Shown here: positions 1 to 17,868 of the stretch, in pieces
Position numbering within the stretch: position 1 is the first letter of the stretch
Layout of the letters: each line of letters opens with the position of its first letter
Origin: Haliangium sp050303215
GTDB taxonomy: Bacteria; Myxococcota_A; Polyangia; Haliangiales; Haliangiaceae
Direction of reading: 5' to 3'
DNA: 64,000 bases
Assembly: GCF_050303215.1 (NCBI RefSeq)
Contig: NZ_JBNLBH010000011.1
Location: 1 to 64,000 of the forward strand
Notes under the pieces: generated by a model
What the model was told of the DNA's origin: nothing
The model's input: only the letters and a program-made list of their open reading frames with translations
Databases searched by the model: none
Made by a program: the position numbers and the translations under genes

Positions 1-278
1 TCCTCCAAGAGCTGGAGCCGGTCGTGGGGCCCGAGGTCGAACAACCCATGTACACCGTCGCCCAGCAGATCGAGAAGCGAGGATTCGACAAGGGCCTCGA
101 CCAAGGCCGAGAGCAAGGTAGGCGGCTGTTGCTGCTCGAGCAGCTCGAGGAGCGCTTCGGGGGCCTGCCCGAGGCCGTCCTCCGCCGGGTGAACGACGCC
201 GACCAGGCCGATGTCCGCCGCTGGAGCATGCGCGTCCTGACCGCGACCTCCCTCGACGAAGTCTTCGCCACGCCCTGA
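1..278 (+). CDS. C-terminal end of an Rpn/PD-(D/E)XK transposase-like protein (partial)
   Basis: The frame is open to the left edge of the window, so only about 91 C-terminal residues are visible and the GTG at position 24 is probably internal. The visible part has an EKRGFDKGLDQGREQG stretch followed by LEERFGGLPE. This charged helix plus 'LEERFG-LP' ending is typical of Rpn-family recombination-promoting nuclease/DUF4351 proteins, which occur as dispersed paralogues in high-GC bacteria. The nuclease domain itself would lie outside the window, so activity cannot be judged. Family assignment rests on the tail only. Confidence 0.6.
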   Translation, partial: LQELEPVVGPEVEQPMYTVAQQIEKRGFDKGLDQGREQGRRLLLLEQLEERFGGLPEAVLRRVNDADQADVRRWSMRVLTATSLDEVFATP

Positions 279-295
279 ACGTCCCGTTCGAGGCG

Positions 296-1660
296 TCAGG
301 TCGGGTCCGGCCGGCCGGCGCGCTCGATCGCGACCACGATCTCGACGTGGGCGGTCTGCGGCATGAGGTCGAGGGGCTGGGCCCAGGTGGCGCGGTAGCC
401 GGCTTGGGCCAGGAGGTCGAGGTCGCGCGCCAGGGTGGACGGGTTGCACGAGACGTACACGATGCGCGCGGGCGACAGCGCGATCACGGCGTCGAGGACT
501 TCGCGCGCGCCGGTGCGTGGGGGGTCGAGCACGATCAGGTCGAAGCGCTCGCCGGCCGCGGCCAGCTCGGCGGTGACCGCGGCCACGTCGCCGGCGCGCA
601 GGCGCTGATCCAGGCGCGGTGACAGCTTCCACGGCGGCCGGGCCCGGTCCACGGCCAGGTAGGCCGCGGCCTCGGGGGCCAGGAGCCGGGTCAGGTTGCC
701 GGAGCCGGCGTACAGCTCCAGCACGCGCTCGCCCGCGGCCGGGCCCGCGGCCTCGGCCACGACCTCGATGAGCGCCTGGTTGCCGGCCCGGGACGGCTGC
801 GCGAACCAGTCGGCGCGGCCGGGCAAGCCGGGCTCGAGCTCGAGGTGATCGTGGCCAAAGCGACGCCGCACCCGCTTGCGCGGGCCGGGCGCGGTCCCGG
901 TGTCGAGCAGCACCCCGACGATGCCGCCCTGCCCCAGCACGGCCTCGGCCGCGGCGGGCTCGCACCGACCGTGGATGGCCACGTGGACCTCGCCGCGGTG
1001 TCCGGCCAGGAGCTCGATCTGACCGGACCGGCCCAGGGCCGGGGCGAGCTGGGTCCTGAGCACGGCCAGGGCGTCGCCGAGGGCGGGGTCGAGCTGGACG
1101 CAGCCGGTGATGTCGGACACCCGGTGCGAGCGCGGGGCGAGGAAGCCGATGACGGCGGCGTCGGCCTTGCGCGGTCGATACCAGTGCAGGCGGGCCCGCC
1201 GCCGCCAGCCGTGGGCGGCGACCTCGGCCCGCAGGGGATAGAGGGTCATGCCGGCTTCGACCTGGCGACGCAGCAGCCGGGCCACGAGTTCGTCCTTGGC
1301 CGCCGCCTGGACTTCACTGCCGAGGTGCAGCCACTGGCACCCGCCGCAGGTGCGGGCGACGAAGTGCGGACACGGCGCCTCCACTCGGTAGCCGGAAGAA
1401 ACCACGAGGTCGAGCAGCTCGGCCCGGGCGTAGTCCTTGTGGACATCGACCACGCGCGCACGCACTCGGTCCCCGGGGGCGCTGAAGGGCACGAAGGTGA
1501 CCCGTCCGCCGGAATCGCGCCCGACCCCGTCGCCACCCGCGGCCAGCGATTCGATGTGCAGCTCGACCACGGGCGCCTCGGGCCGAGGCCGTGGCCGACG
1601 GCGCTTGCCGGCAGCCCCGGCGCGGTCGCGAAGGCCTCGCCGGCCCGGGCGCGAGCTCAC
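296..1660 (-). CDS. rlmD: RlmD/RumA-type 23S rRNA (uracil-C5)-methyltransferase
   Basis: SAM-dependent RNA m5U methyltransferase of 454 aa. A basic N-terminal tail (residues 1-28) precedes a TRAM-like OB domain (about 30-90). An iron-sulfur cysteine set follows: C97, C105 and C108 in CPHFVARTCGGC, plus C187. The C-terminal Rossmann domain has the SAM loop VLELYAGSGNLT, the DPPRTG motif and the catalytic VSCNPSTLARD. The cysteine layout matches RlmD (U1939 in E. coli numbering), but the RlmC or RlmCD specificity of relatives cannot be excluded. The GTG start overlaps the stop of the upstream SAM hydrolase gene (GTGA), so the two are translationally coupled. Confidence 0.88.
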   Translation of the reverse strand: MSSRPGRRGLRDRAGAAGKRRRPRPRPEAPVVELHIESLAAGGDGVGRDSGGRVTFVPFSAPGDRVRARVVDVHKDYARAELLDLVVSSGYRVEAPCPHFVARTCGGCQWLHLGSEVQAAAKDELVARLLRRQVEAGMTLYPLRAEVAAHGWRRRARLHWYRPRKADAAVIGFLAPRSHRVSDITGCVQLDPALGDALAVLRTQLAPALGRSGQIELLAGHRGEVHVAIHGRCEPAAAEAVLGQGGIVGVLLDTGTAPGPRKRVRRRFGHDHLELEPGLPGRADWFAQPSRAGNQALIEVVAEAAGPAAGERVLELYAGSGNLTRLLAPEAAAYLAVDRARPPWKLSPRLDQRLRAGDVAAVTAELAAAGERFDLIVLDPPRTGAREVLDAVIALSPARIVYVSCNPSTLARDLDLLAQAGYRATWAQPLDLMPQTAHVEIVVAIERAGRPDPT

Positions 1661-2433
1661 GAGGCCTCGACCTCGACCCGGGTGCCGCGCCCGACGCCGA
1701 GGCTGCGCGCGGCGTGGTCCTCGCGGATGCCGATCTCGAGGGTCCCGGCGGAGCCGACGTAGGCCAGCACTTCGCCGATGGCGACGTCGGCGAAGGTCTT
1801 GGCGAGGCGATCGATGTGGTGCCGGCCGACGCGCACGCGCGGGTTCTCGGGCAGCGCGTCGGCGCTGATGTCGGTGATGAGGTTGCCGAAGTGATCGACG
1901 TAGATGACGGTGCCCACGATGGTGCCGGGCGCGCGCTGGTCGTGATCACGGGGGTCGCCCAGGAGCAGCTTGCCGCGCAGCTCGACCTCGCGGCCGGCGT
2001 CGCTGGGACGGGCGCCGCCAGCCAGGGCCGCGGCCGCGGTGGCAAACATGTCGCGGCCGTGGAAGGTGGACGAGACCTCGTTGCGCACGAAACCGGGGTT
2101 CTCGATGGCGTAGGCGGCCTTGGGCGCGGGCGCGACCAGGGAGAACAGGCCGTTGTCGGGGCCGACGTAGAGGTGGTGGCCGTCGTCGATGATCACCGGG
2201 GTGCGGGCGCTGCCCACCCCGGGGTCGACCACGCCCACGTGCACGGTGCCGGCGGGGAAGTAGGGGGCGGCCTGACGCAGGCAGTAGGCGCCTGCGGCGA
2301 TGTCGTGGCGCTCGATGTCGTGGGCAATGTCCACGATGCAGGCGTCCGGTGACAAGCTCAGGATCACGCCCTTCATGGCACCGACGTAGCCGTCACAGGT
2401 GCCAAAGTCGGTCGTCAAGGTCACGATGGTCAC
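1657..2433 (-). CDS. S-adenosyl-L-methionine hydrolase (adenosine-forming), DUF62 family
   Basis: A 258-aa protein opening with TLTTDFGTCDGYVGAMKGV, the signature of the SAM hydroxide adenosyltransferase family. Family members split SAM into adenosine and methionine using an activated water. VDPGVGS (about residue 85) and the VGPDNGLFS segment are further family motifs. It is first in a two-gene operon with the rRNA methyltransferase, so a SAM-consuming hydrolase and a SAM-dependent methylase are co-expressed. A TATAGG -10-like element lies just upstream at 2441-2446 on the minus strand. The family is firm; the cellular role of these enzymes is generally unclear. Confidence 0.88.
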   Translation of the reverse strand: MTIVTLTTDFGTCDGYVGAMKGVILSLSPDACIVDIAHDIERHDIAAGAYCLRQAAPYFPAGTVHVGVVDPGVGSARTPVIIDDGHHLYVGPDNGLFSLVAPAPKAAYAIENPGFVRNEVSSTFHGRDMFATAAAALAGGARPSDAGREVELRGKLLLGDPRDHDQRAPGTIVGTVIYVDHFGNLITDISADALPENPRVRVGRHHIDRLAKTFADVAIGEVLAYVGSAGTLEIGIREDHAARSLGVGRGTRVEVEAS

Positions 2434-2593
2434 GCCCTACCTATAACACCACCGCGGCATGATGCGGTGCGGCGATTGACACTCTCGGTCGAGACGCCGA
2501 TGATGTCGGCCGCCCCGACCGCGGCCGCGCCGACCGCTGGCGCCGGCGCCCGCTCTCGCTACCACGGGCCCCGGGGCGCCCCGCGGAGACCCC
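2434..2593. promoter_or_regulatory. Divergent promoter region between SAM hydrolase and acyl-CoA mutase
   Basis: 160 bp between divergent starts. On the plus strand a perfect TTGACA (2476-2481) sits 17 bp before GATGAT (2499-2504), a plausible sigma70-like promoter for the mutase. On the minus strand TATAGG (2446-2441) could be the -10 of the SAM hydrolase gene. A CGGAGA ribosome-binding-like sequence precedes the mutase ATG. This rests on sequence resemblance only. Confidence 0.4.
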
Positions 2594-4192
<1,599 letters not shown>

Positions 4193-4270
4193 GTCGCGCG
4201 CCGGCGCGTCTCGGTGGGGCCGGCCCGGCGGGGCACGACGGAAGATCCTGGGGCCCGCGCTCGTAGTACG

Positions 4271-5002
<732 letters not shown>

Positions 5003-5023
<21 letters not shown>

Positions 5024-5070
5024 CCCCGACCCCATCGGAGGGTAGCCCCGACCCCATCGGGGGGTAGCCC
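5003..5070 (+). repeat. 22-bp tandem repeat (3 copies) spanning the spike-gene stop codon
   Basis: Three copies of a 22-bp unit containing CCCGACCCCATCGG and GGGTAG, with the equivalent G at 5006, 5028 and 5050. The first copy encodes the C-terminal PDPIGG and stop of the spike gene; the other two are non-coding and differ at one or two bases. Each unit holds a small CCCC-ATC-GGGG hairpin. No function is evident. Confidence 0.85.
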
Positions 5071-5135
5071 CCGGCGGGCGGTTGCGCGCTCGCAGTCGCC
5101 GCTCATCGATGCCCACAGCGGCCGAGGGATGACGG

Positions 5136-6878
<1,743 letters not shown>

Positions 6879-7008
6879 GGTGCCTCGATTGTACAGCATG
6901 TGGACCCGGCGCGCGTCTCGCAACGGGAAAGCTCGCCCCCCGCAGCGACCTCGTCGCCGGGTGCGATCGGTGGGGCCGGGGCGACCCGGGTCTGGCGTGG
7001 GCGCAGTC

Positions 7009-8457
<1,449 letters not shown>

Positions 8458-8509
8458 CCCGCCTGCAGTCTAGCGGGCCTGCGCAGGGGCCACAAGCCCC
8501 GGCGCGCGC

Positions 8510-10669
8510 TCAGCCCCCGGATCCGCCGGCGTCGATGCGGGCCAGGTTGTGGCGGGCGTCAGCGTGTCCGGGATCGAGACGTAGGGCGCTCTCGAACCAG
8601 GTCCGCGCCTGCTTCAGCTTGCCCTGGCGCAACAGCACCACGCCGCGCAGGTAGTGCAGGCCGACGTGGGTGGGATCCGCGCGCAGGCCCATGCGGACCT
8701 CGTATAGGGCCGTACCGGTGTCGCCGAGGGCCGACAGGGCCAGGGCCAGGTTGTAGCGGTCAGAGGGGTTGTGAGGACGGCGCTGGACCGCCCGGCGCAG
8801 GTACCACACGGCGTCGGTGTAGTCGCCCTGGCGGTAGGCGATGGCGCCCAGGGCGGCGTGGGCCTCGGCAGCGAGGTGGGGGAAGCGCAGGGCCTGGCGC
8901 AAGACCCGCTGCGCGCCGCTGTCGTGGCCGCGGGCGAGCTCGACGGCGGCGATGAGAAACAACGGCTGACCGTCGCCGGGGTCGATGGTGGCGGCGCGGT
9001 GGTAGTGGCCGATAGCGCCGTCGATGTCGCCTCGCCGGCGGGCTAGATCGCCCAAGAACTTGAGCGCCTGGGCCCGGGTGGGGGCGCGTACGCGCGCGCT
9101 CTCGGCCAGGCCTCGATAGACCGTCTCGGCCTCTTCGACGCGGTCGAGCGCCAGGTACACGGCGGCCAGGTCGAAGCGGGGTCGGACGTCGTCGGGCGCG
9201 CCCGCGAGGATCGCTTCGAGCTGCTCCAGGAGCGCAGCGTGGTCGCCCCGGCGTGCGTAGATGTCAGCCAGGCGACGGCGCGCCGCGAGGTGATCGGGAG
9301 CCTCCGCGACGACCGCCTCGAACGCGGCCCGAGCCGGCTCCAAGCGGCCGCGCGCCCACTGCATCTCGCCCAGTTCGAGCTGCTGGGCAGTGTCCCACGG
9401 GCGCGCCTGCACCAGCTCGGTGGTGAGCTCGATGGCGCGCTCCAGCTCGCCGTCGTCTCGGGCCAGCGCGGCCCGGCTGGCCATGGCCGCGAGGTAGCCG
9501 GGACGCAGCCGCAGGGCGGCCTCGAGACGGCCGCGGGCCTCGTCGGGGTGGCCGAGCGCTCGCTGTACCTCGCCCAGCATGCGCTGGGCCTCGGCCAGGC
9601 CGGGCTCGATCAGGATGGCTCGAGAGAGCTGCCGGGCCGCCCGCTGTAGGCGATAGCGGACCTGGCCGGGGCCGCCGTCGGCAGCCCAGATCTCGGCCAG
9701 ACCGCGGCCGAAGATGGTGAACGCGTAAAAGTCCTGGGCGACAGGCTCGGCCAGCCCTTTGGCGGGCTCTATCAGCCCGTCCGCGGGCTCTATCAGCCCG
9801 TCCGCGCGCGCTGCCGCGAGTTCGGTCCCGGTCGCGCGGGTCGCGGCCGGCGACGAGGTCGCTGAAGGCAGCAGGGCGAGCGCGGCCTCGGCGGCCAGAC
9901 GCATCACCTCCTCGACCGGCCCGGTCGCGGCGCGTTCCCCGATGAGCACGGCCGGCGCGTGATCGCCGCCCTGCCCGCTCGCCTCCACCCGCCACAAGGC
10001 CAGCTCGACGGTGAGCTCCTCACGGCTGCCCGCGATGGCGCCGGTCCACACCCAGGTGGACGGGCCCCCGATGCGCGCGATGGCGTCGGGATCCACCGGG
10101 GCAGGTTGGCCGCGCGGAATCACCCAGCGATCGTAGGCCGGGCGCAGGCCCAGCTCGCGTTCGAGGCGCTCTCCCAGCACGAACGGCAGCGCCAAGGTGA
10201 GCCAGTCCAAGCTCGGGCTCGCGGTGCGGTTGTGCAGGGGCGTGACCATGAACCGGGGCGGCGGCGCAACGGCCTCCACGGCCGCGGCCTCCGCCTCGCC
10301 GAGGGTCAGGGCCGAGACCAGCTCGGACACGCTCACGGGCGCGGCGCCCGGCCGGTCCGGCGACGAGGGCGCGGCGCTGGCCGGGACCGAGGGCTGATCC
10401 CGTCCAGTCGTCCGGGTTCGGGCCGAGAGCGCGGCCTCACCGGCGCGAACATCGGGCCCGCGCTCGCCCGCGCGGTCCGGACCACCCGCGGTGGCCGCAG
10501 ACGAGGAGTTCGAGGTATCCGCCGCGGCCGCGGCCTCAGCAGAGGCGCGCGCTGGCTCTGCGTCGCGCGGATCTTGGGCGCACGCCGACACCGTCAGCGC
10601 AACCCCGGCGATATATGCAAGGACACGTCGAAACGTCGCTTTCTTGCCGCTCACCGTGCCACATCGCAT
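8510..10669 (-). CDS. TPR-repeat lipoprotein
   Basis: A 719-aa envelope lipoprotein. A signal peptide ends in LTVSAC, with the lipidated cysteine at residue 30. A low-complexity Ala/Ser-rich region leads into a globular domain (FMVTPLHNRTASPSLDWLTLALPF) resembling TolB/adenylate-cyclase-associated N-terminal domains. TPR repeats then run to the end (for example LAEAQRMLGEVQRALGHPDEA and HADARHNLARI). A 7-residue in-frame repeat (ADGLIEP) sits in the linker. Neither the ATG at 10669 nor the GTG at 10654 has a good ribosome-binding site. The two kinases follow it on the same strand, suggesting it supplies a periplasmic scaffold for them (inference). Confidence 0.85.
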   Translation of the reverse strand: MRCGTVSGKKATFRRVLAYIAGVALTVSACAQDPRDAEPARASAEAAAAADTSNSSSAATAGGPDRAGERGPDVRAGEAALSARTRTTGRDQPSVPASAAPSSPDRPGAAPVSVSELVSALTLGEAEAAAVEAVAPPPRFMVTPLHNRTASPSLDWLTLALPFVLGERLERELGLRPAYDRWVIPRGQPAPVDPDAIARIGGPSTWVWTGAIAGSREELTVELALWRVEASGQGGDHAPAVLIGERAATGPVEEVMRLAAEAALALLPSATSSPAATRATGTELAAARADGLIEPADGLIEPAKGLAEPVAQDFYAFTIFGRGLAEIWAADGGPGQVRYRLQRAARQLSRAILIEPGLAEAQRMLGEVQRALGHPDEARGRLEAALRLRPGYLAAMASRAALARDDGELERAIELTTELVQARPWDTAQQLELGEMQWARGRLEPARAAFEAVVAEAPDHLAARRRLADIYARRGDHAALLEQLEAILAGAPDDVRPRFDLAAVYLALDRVEEAETVYRGLAESARVRAPTRAQALKFLGDLARRRGDIDGAIGHYHRAATIDPGDGQPLFLIAAVELARGHDSGAQRVLRQALRFPHLAAEAHAALGAIAYRQGDYTDAVWYLRRAVQRRPHNPSDRYNLALALSALGDTGTALYEVRMGLRADPTHVGLHYLRGVVLLRQGKLKQARTWFESALRLDPGHADARHNLARIDAGGSGG
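9741..9803 (-). repeat. 21-bp in-frame tandem repeat in TPR lipoprotein
   Basis: Two exact copies of a 21-bp unit (9762-9782 and 9783-9803) and a degenerate third (9741-9761). They encode ADGLIEP-ADGLIEP-AKGLAEP in the linker before the TPR region. Confidence 0.85.
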
Positions 10670-10682
10670 ACAGTGATCTAGT

Positions 10683-13106
10683 TTGCAGGGACCGTCGCCA
10701 CGAGCAAGTATTCCACCGCGAAGATTGGCGCGGCTGTCGCTTTTGCGCCTGATCTTCTTGCTGGTCCTGTACGCGCTGTTCGTCGGGCTGGGCGCGATCT
10801 ACTTCGTGATCGAGTCGTTCTCGCGCGAGCTGCCCACCGATCTGGCCGCGGCCCTCGACTACCGTCCCAACCGAGCCTCGCGCGTGCTCTCGGCCGACGG
10901 CGAGCTCATCGGTGAGTTCTATCTGCACAAGCGCATCCTGGTCCCCCTCCACCGCATCCCCGAGCACGTGCAGAACACCTTCATCGCGGCCGAGGACGGG
11001 CGCTTCTGGGAGCACCCCGGCTTCGACCCCATCGGCATCCTGCGCGCGCTCCGCACCAACCTGGAGAGCGGCAAGACCCGCCAGGGCGCGTCCACGATCA
11101 CCCAGCAGATCACGCGCATGCTGCTGCTCTCCAACGAGCGCTCCTATGAGCGCAAGATCAAGGAGATCATCCTCTCGGTCCGGGTCGAGCGCGAGCTGTC
11201 CAAGCGCGAGATCCTGCGCCTGTACCTGAGCCACGTGTACCTGGGCCGAGGCGCCTACGGAGTCCAGGCAGGGGCCGAAGAGTACTTTGGCAAGGACGTC
11301 GAGCACCTCACCGTGGCCGAAGCGGCGCTCCTGGCCGGGCTGGTGCAGGCGCCCAGTCGGTACTCGCCGGCGCGCAACATGGAGGCGGCCCAGGCCCGCC
11401 AGCGCTACGTGCTCGAGCGCATGTACGCCGACGGCTACCTCGACCAGCACACCCACGAGCAGGCCCTGGTCGAGCCGTTGGCCCTGGTCGAGAACCAAAC
11501 CCCGCTCAATCGAGTGTCCGCGCCCTACTTCGTCGAGCACGTGCGCCGCTGGGCCAGCCGCGAGCTCGATCCCGCCAGCGTGCTGTCCGGCGGGCTGCGC
11601 ATCCACACCACGCTGAACGCGCGCTTGCAGCGGAGCGCCGAGGCCGCGGTGCGGGCCGGCCTGATCGATCTGGATCGCCGCATCGGGCTGCACGGACCGG
11701 TGGGCCACCTCGACGACGAGGCGCTGGCGACGTTCCTCGATGGCCCTCCCCAGCCCTACGGGGGCGGAATCGATGGCCACGCGGGACTCACCGGCACCCA
11801 CCGCCTACTGCCCGATATCGCCTACCTGGGCGCGGTCACGCGGCTGCCGGGGAGCACGACGGTGCAGGTCGGGCTGGGCGGGCTCGAGCTCCCCCTCGAG
11901 CGCAACGACGCCCGCCTGGTGCGCGCCTGGCGCCCGCCCCCGAGCGCGGACCCGAACGTCGCTGAGCCGGGTGCGGCCGCGCGCATCCGCCCCGGCGACC
12001 TGCTGCCGGTGTCGGTCATCATCGGGCCCGAGGGGCCGGCGGCGCTGCGTCTGGCTCAGGCCCCCGAGGTGGAGGGCGCGCTGGTCGCGCTCGAGCCCGG
12101 CAGCGGCCGGGTCAGGGCCATGGTCGGGGGCTACGACTACGGCCGCAGCCAGTTCAACCGGGTCACCCAGGCCCGACGCCAAATCGGCTCGGCGATCAAG
12201 CCCTTCATCTACGCGCTCGCCCTGGACGGGGGCATGAGCCACCTCGACTTCGTCACCGACGCGCCGGTGGCGGTGCCGACCGCGAGCGGGGTGTGGTCGC
12301 CCAAGAACTACGACGGCCGCTACGCGGGTCGGGTGACCCTGCGCACCGCTCTGGCCAACTCGCTCAACACGGTGAGCGTGCGCCTGGTGCTGCGCTACGG
12401 GGTCGACCGGCTGATCTCGCTGCTGCGCGACGTGGGCATGCGCTCGCCGCTGCCCGAGCACGTCTCGATCGCGCTCGGCACCCCCGACCTCACCCTGCTG
12501 GAGGTGGCCGCGGGCTACGGCGCGTTCGCCAACGGCGGCAAGCGGGTCGAGCCGCGCTTCGTCGAGTGGATCGAGGACGACGAGGGCCGCGTCCGCCTCG
12601 ACCTGCGCGACCATCGCCCCCACGAACAGGTCATCTCGCCCCAACTCGCCTACCTGGTCACCGACCTGATGACGGAGGTGGTACGACGCGGCACCGGACG
12701 CAAGGCCCAGGCCCTGGGCCGACCGGCCGCGGGCAAGACCGGGACCTCGACCGGGCACCGCGACGCCTGGTTCGTCGGCTTCACCGCCAACTTGCTGTGT
12801 GGCGTGTGGGTCGGTCGCGACGACTTCACCCCGATCGGGGCCAAGGCGACCGGCGGCGGCGCCGCGCTGCCCATCTGGCTGCACTTCATGCAAGCCGCCC
12901 ACGCCGATCTGGTACCGCACCGCTTCCCCGCCCCCGAGGACATCTGGTTCGTGCGCGCCAACCCGATCACGGGCCGACCGGCGCCCCCGGGCGCGGCCAG
13001 CGCGGTGTGGGTGCCCCTGGCCCGGGGCACGATCCCGGCCGGTTTCGGCGCCCACCCCACCCCCTTCGACGCCAGCCCCTGGTCCCCGTTCGGAGCCGGG
13101 CCGTGA
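10683..13106 (+). CDS. Class A penicillin-binding protein (PBP1A-like transglycosylase/transpeptidase)
   Basis: An 807-aa bifunctional peptidoglycan synthase. A TM anchor (about 20-42) is followed by a GT51 glycosyltransferase domain with catalytic E104 in AEDGRFWEH and TRQGASTITQQ. The transpeptidase domain has S503 in SAIK, the SLN motif (ANSLNTVSV) and KTGTS. Both active sites look intact. The TTG at 10683 is only 13 bp from the divergent lipoprotein start. TTG at 10725, closer to the TM segment, is an alternative that would leave room for promoters. A cell-wall role upstream of the TolQ/TolR operon fits the general envelope theme. Confidence 0.93.
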   Translation: MQGPSPRASIPPRRLARLSLLRLIFLLVLYALFVGLGAIYFVIESFSRELPTDLAAALDYRPNRASRVLSADGELIGEFYLHKRILVPLHRIPEHVQNTFIAAEDGRFWEHPGFDPIGILRALRTNLESGKTRQGASTITQQITRMLLLSNERSYERKIKEIILSVRVERELSKREILRLYLSHVYLGRGAYGVQAGAEEYFGKDVEHLTVAEAALLAGLVQAPSRYSPARNMEAAQARQRYVLERMYADGYLDQHTHEQALVEPLALVENQTPLNRVSAPYFVEHVRRWASRELDPASVLSGGLRIHTTLNARLQRSAEAAVRAGLIDLDRRIGLHGPVGHLDDEALATFLDGPPQPYGGGIDGHAGLTGTHRLLPDIAYLGAVTRLPGSTTVQVGLGGLELPLERNDARLVRAWRPPPSADPNVAEPGAAARIRPGDLLPVSVIIGPEGPAALRLAQAPEVEGALVALEPGSGRVRAMVGGYDYGRSQFNRVTQARRQIGSAIKPFIYALALDGGMSHLDFVTDAPVAVPTASGVWSPKNYDGRYAGRVTLRTALANSLNTVSVRLVLRYGVDRLISLLRDVGMRSPLPEHVSIALGTPDLTLLEVAAGYGAFANGGKRVEPRFVEWIEDDEGRVRLDLRDHRPHEQVISPQLAYLVTDLMTEVVRRGTGRKAQALGRPAAGKTGTSTGHRDAWFVGFTANLLCGVWVGRDDFTPIGAKATGGGAALPIWLHFMQAAHADLVPHRFPAPEDIWFVRANPITGRPAPPGAASAVWVPLARGTIPAGFGAHPTPFDASPWSPFGAGP

Positions 13107-13339
13107 TCGGGCGGCGTGATCGCGATCGCGGGCCAAGGTTTGCATCGAACGGGGGAGCGTGATCGAAGTCGCCGCGCCGGCCGGGAATCGTCGACCGCGC
13201 CGCGCCCCGCCTTGACCGGCACGGATCCGGCTTGTACAACCCGAACGAGGACCGCTGAGCGCCTCGCCCTGCCGGCCGCCCCGGTCCGGCTCGCACTCCG
13301 CCCCGACGACACACCCAGCAGGCAAAGAAGACGCGACCC
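13107..13339 (+). promoter_or_regulatory. Non-coding leader of the TolQ/TolR-type operon
   Basis: 233 bp with no convincing gene on either strand. It separates the PBP1A gene from the proton-channel operon and presumably carries that operon's promoter, but I could not identify clear promoter hexamers. Confidence 0.3.
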
Positions 13340-13999
<660 letters not shown>

Positions 14000-14022
14000 G
14001 AGCGAGTCGGGAGCCGCTGGGC

Positions 14023-14757
<735 letters not shown>

Positions 14758-14771
14758 GAACCAAGGCCAGC

Positions 14772-15332
<561 letters not shown>

Positions 15333-15410
15333 CGGGACCGATCCGGCGCTTCGATCGTGCCGGCCGGCTGCAGGGCCCGCCCCGATCGCTTCGGTGGACC
15401 CGGCGCCGGC

Positions 15411-16790
<1,380 letters not shown>

Positions 16791-16901
16791 GTCCGCCTGT
16801 GTACCACCGCCGCCGGCTCGGTGACAGCCTCAGCCGCGGCCATCACGACGGGGCTACGCGGGCCGGTGACCGCGCAGCGCGGGACGAGAGCGAGGTCTGG
16901 A

Positions 16902-17432
16902 TCAGGCCACGGCCGACTGGGCCGCGCCGCTCTGGTGCGAGACCTTGACCGCGATCGGGGTCTCCTTGCCGAGCATGTCGAGCACGGGACAGTGCTGCTC
17001 GACGGCGTCGACCAGGCGCTCGATCTCCTCGGGCGACGCCGGGCTGTCGAGCTTCACCGCCGACTCGATGCTGGAGTAGCCCGGCCGCACCTGCTCGTCG
17101 ACCGCGAAGAACCCGCGTAGGTTGAGGCGGCCGGTGACCGTCACCGCGACGCCGTCGAGCTGTATCCCCATCTTCTCGGCGTAGAAACGATAGGTGATCT
17201 CCTGACACGTGGCGAGGGCAGCCAAGATGAGCTCCACCGGGTTGGGGCCCTGATCCGTTCCGGCCAGCGCCGCAGGCTCATCCACGATCAGCTCGAAGTT
17301 GCGCAGGCGCGCCTTGCTCAGAAGGCCCTGCACCTGCCTGCTGTCGCAGGTGAACTTGACGTGGCCGGCCGCCGCGTTTCCAGCCAACGCGTTCTGCATC
17401 TCTTCGAAGAAGGTCTTGAAGTTGCTCGACAT
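16902..17432 (-). CDS. OsmC/Ohr family protein
   Basis: A 176-aa thiol-dependent peroxidase-fold protein. The two family cysteines are C76 (ALATCQEITYRF) and C148 (VEQHCPVLDML), and PNPVELILAAL is the conserved helix before the first. Family members reduce organic hydroperoxides or act on related substrates in the cytoplasm. The start MSSNFKTF is chosen because GAGGAG lies about 12 bases upstream; the frame opens 29 codons earlier without family similarity. The exact OsmC-versus-YhfA subtype is not resolved. Confidence 0.87.
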   Translation of the reverse strand: MSSNFKTFFEEMQNALAGNAAAGHVKFTCDSRQVQGLLSKARLRNFELIVDEPAALAGTDQGPNPVELILAALATCQEITYRFYAEKMGIQLDGVAVTVTGRLNLRGFFAVDEQVRPGYSSIESAVKLDSPASPEEIERLVDAVEQHCPVLDMLGKETPIAVKVSHQSGAAQSAVA

Positions 17433-17868
17433 GACTTGTCTTGGCTCCTCGTCTCGGTCGTGTCCCGCCAGAATCGTATCATCGCGCGTCGCGAAATGCC
17501 CATATCTCGTCGCGCCCACACGTGCACACGTGAACCCGACGCGGAAACTACATCGGACCAGGCTCTAGCACATCTTGCACTCCGAGGCAGCGAGAATGAA
17601 AGTAAAAAAGTACGTGGTCCGTACTAAAAATACGGGCGTGTCAAGCTCATTTCCGGACTATCCAGTGGTGGCGGGCAAACCGTCCCCAGCATGGCGACTC
17701 CATGGGCCAGGGTGGTGACCCCAGACCCGCCCCAACCCGGATTGAAGGTAGTCCTCTCGATCGGACACAGCCTGCTGAAATCACAAGTATTGCACCCGAC
17801 CGTCGGGCACGGTGGTCGATTGGCGTACATGTTGCATTGATTTTGGCCGTCAACCTTTGAGGCGATTC
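17433..17868. other. Intergenic region with a small hairpin, divergent promoters expected
   Basis: 436 bp between divergent genes with no convincing ORF. It is less GC-rich than its surroundings around 17560-17640. A perfect inverted repeat AGTACG-N5-CGTACT (17609-17625) is flanked by A-runs on the plus strand. Read on the minus strand it is a stem followed by six T residues, like a weak intrinsic terminator. The GAGG at about -10 relative to 17869 serves the downstream gene. Confidence 0.4.

Noticed and set aside
1..278. A complete small gene starting at the GTG at 24
   Set aside because: The frame is open to the window edge and the upstream codons continue the same protein, so it is the end of a longer gene.
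17609..17625. Intrinsic terminator on the minus strand
   Set aside because: The stem is only six base pairs and no minus-strand gene ends here. I mention it in the intergenic entry but do not call it a terminator.
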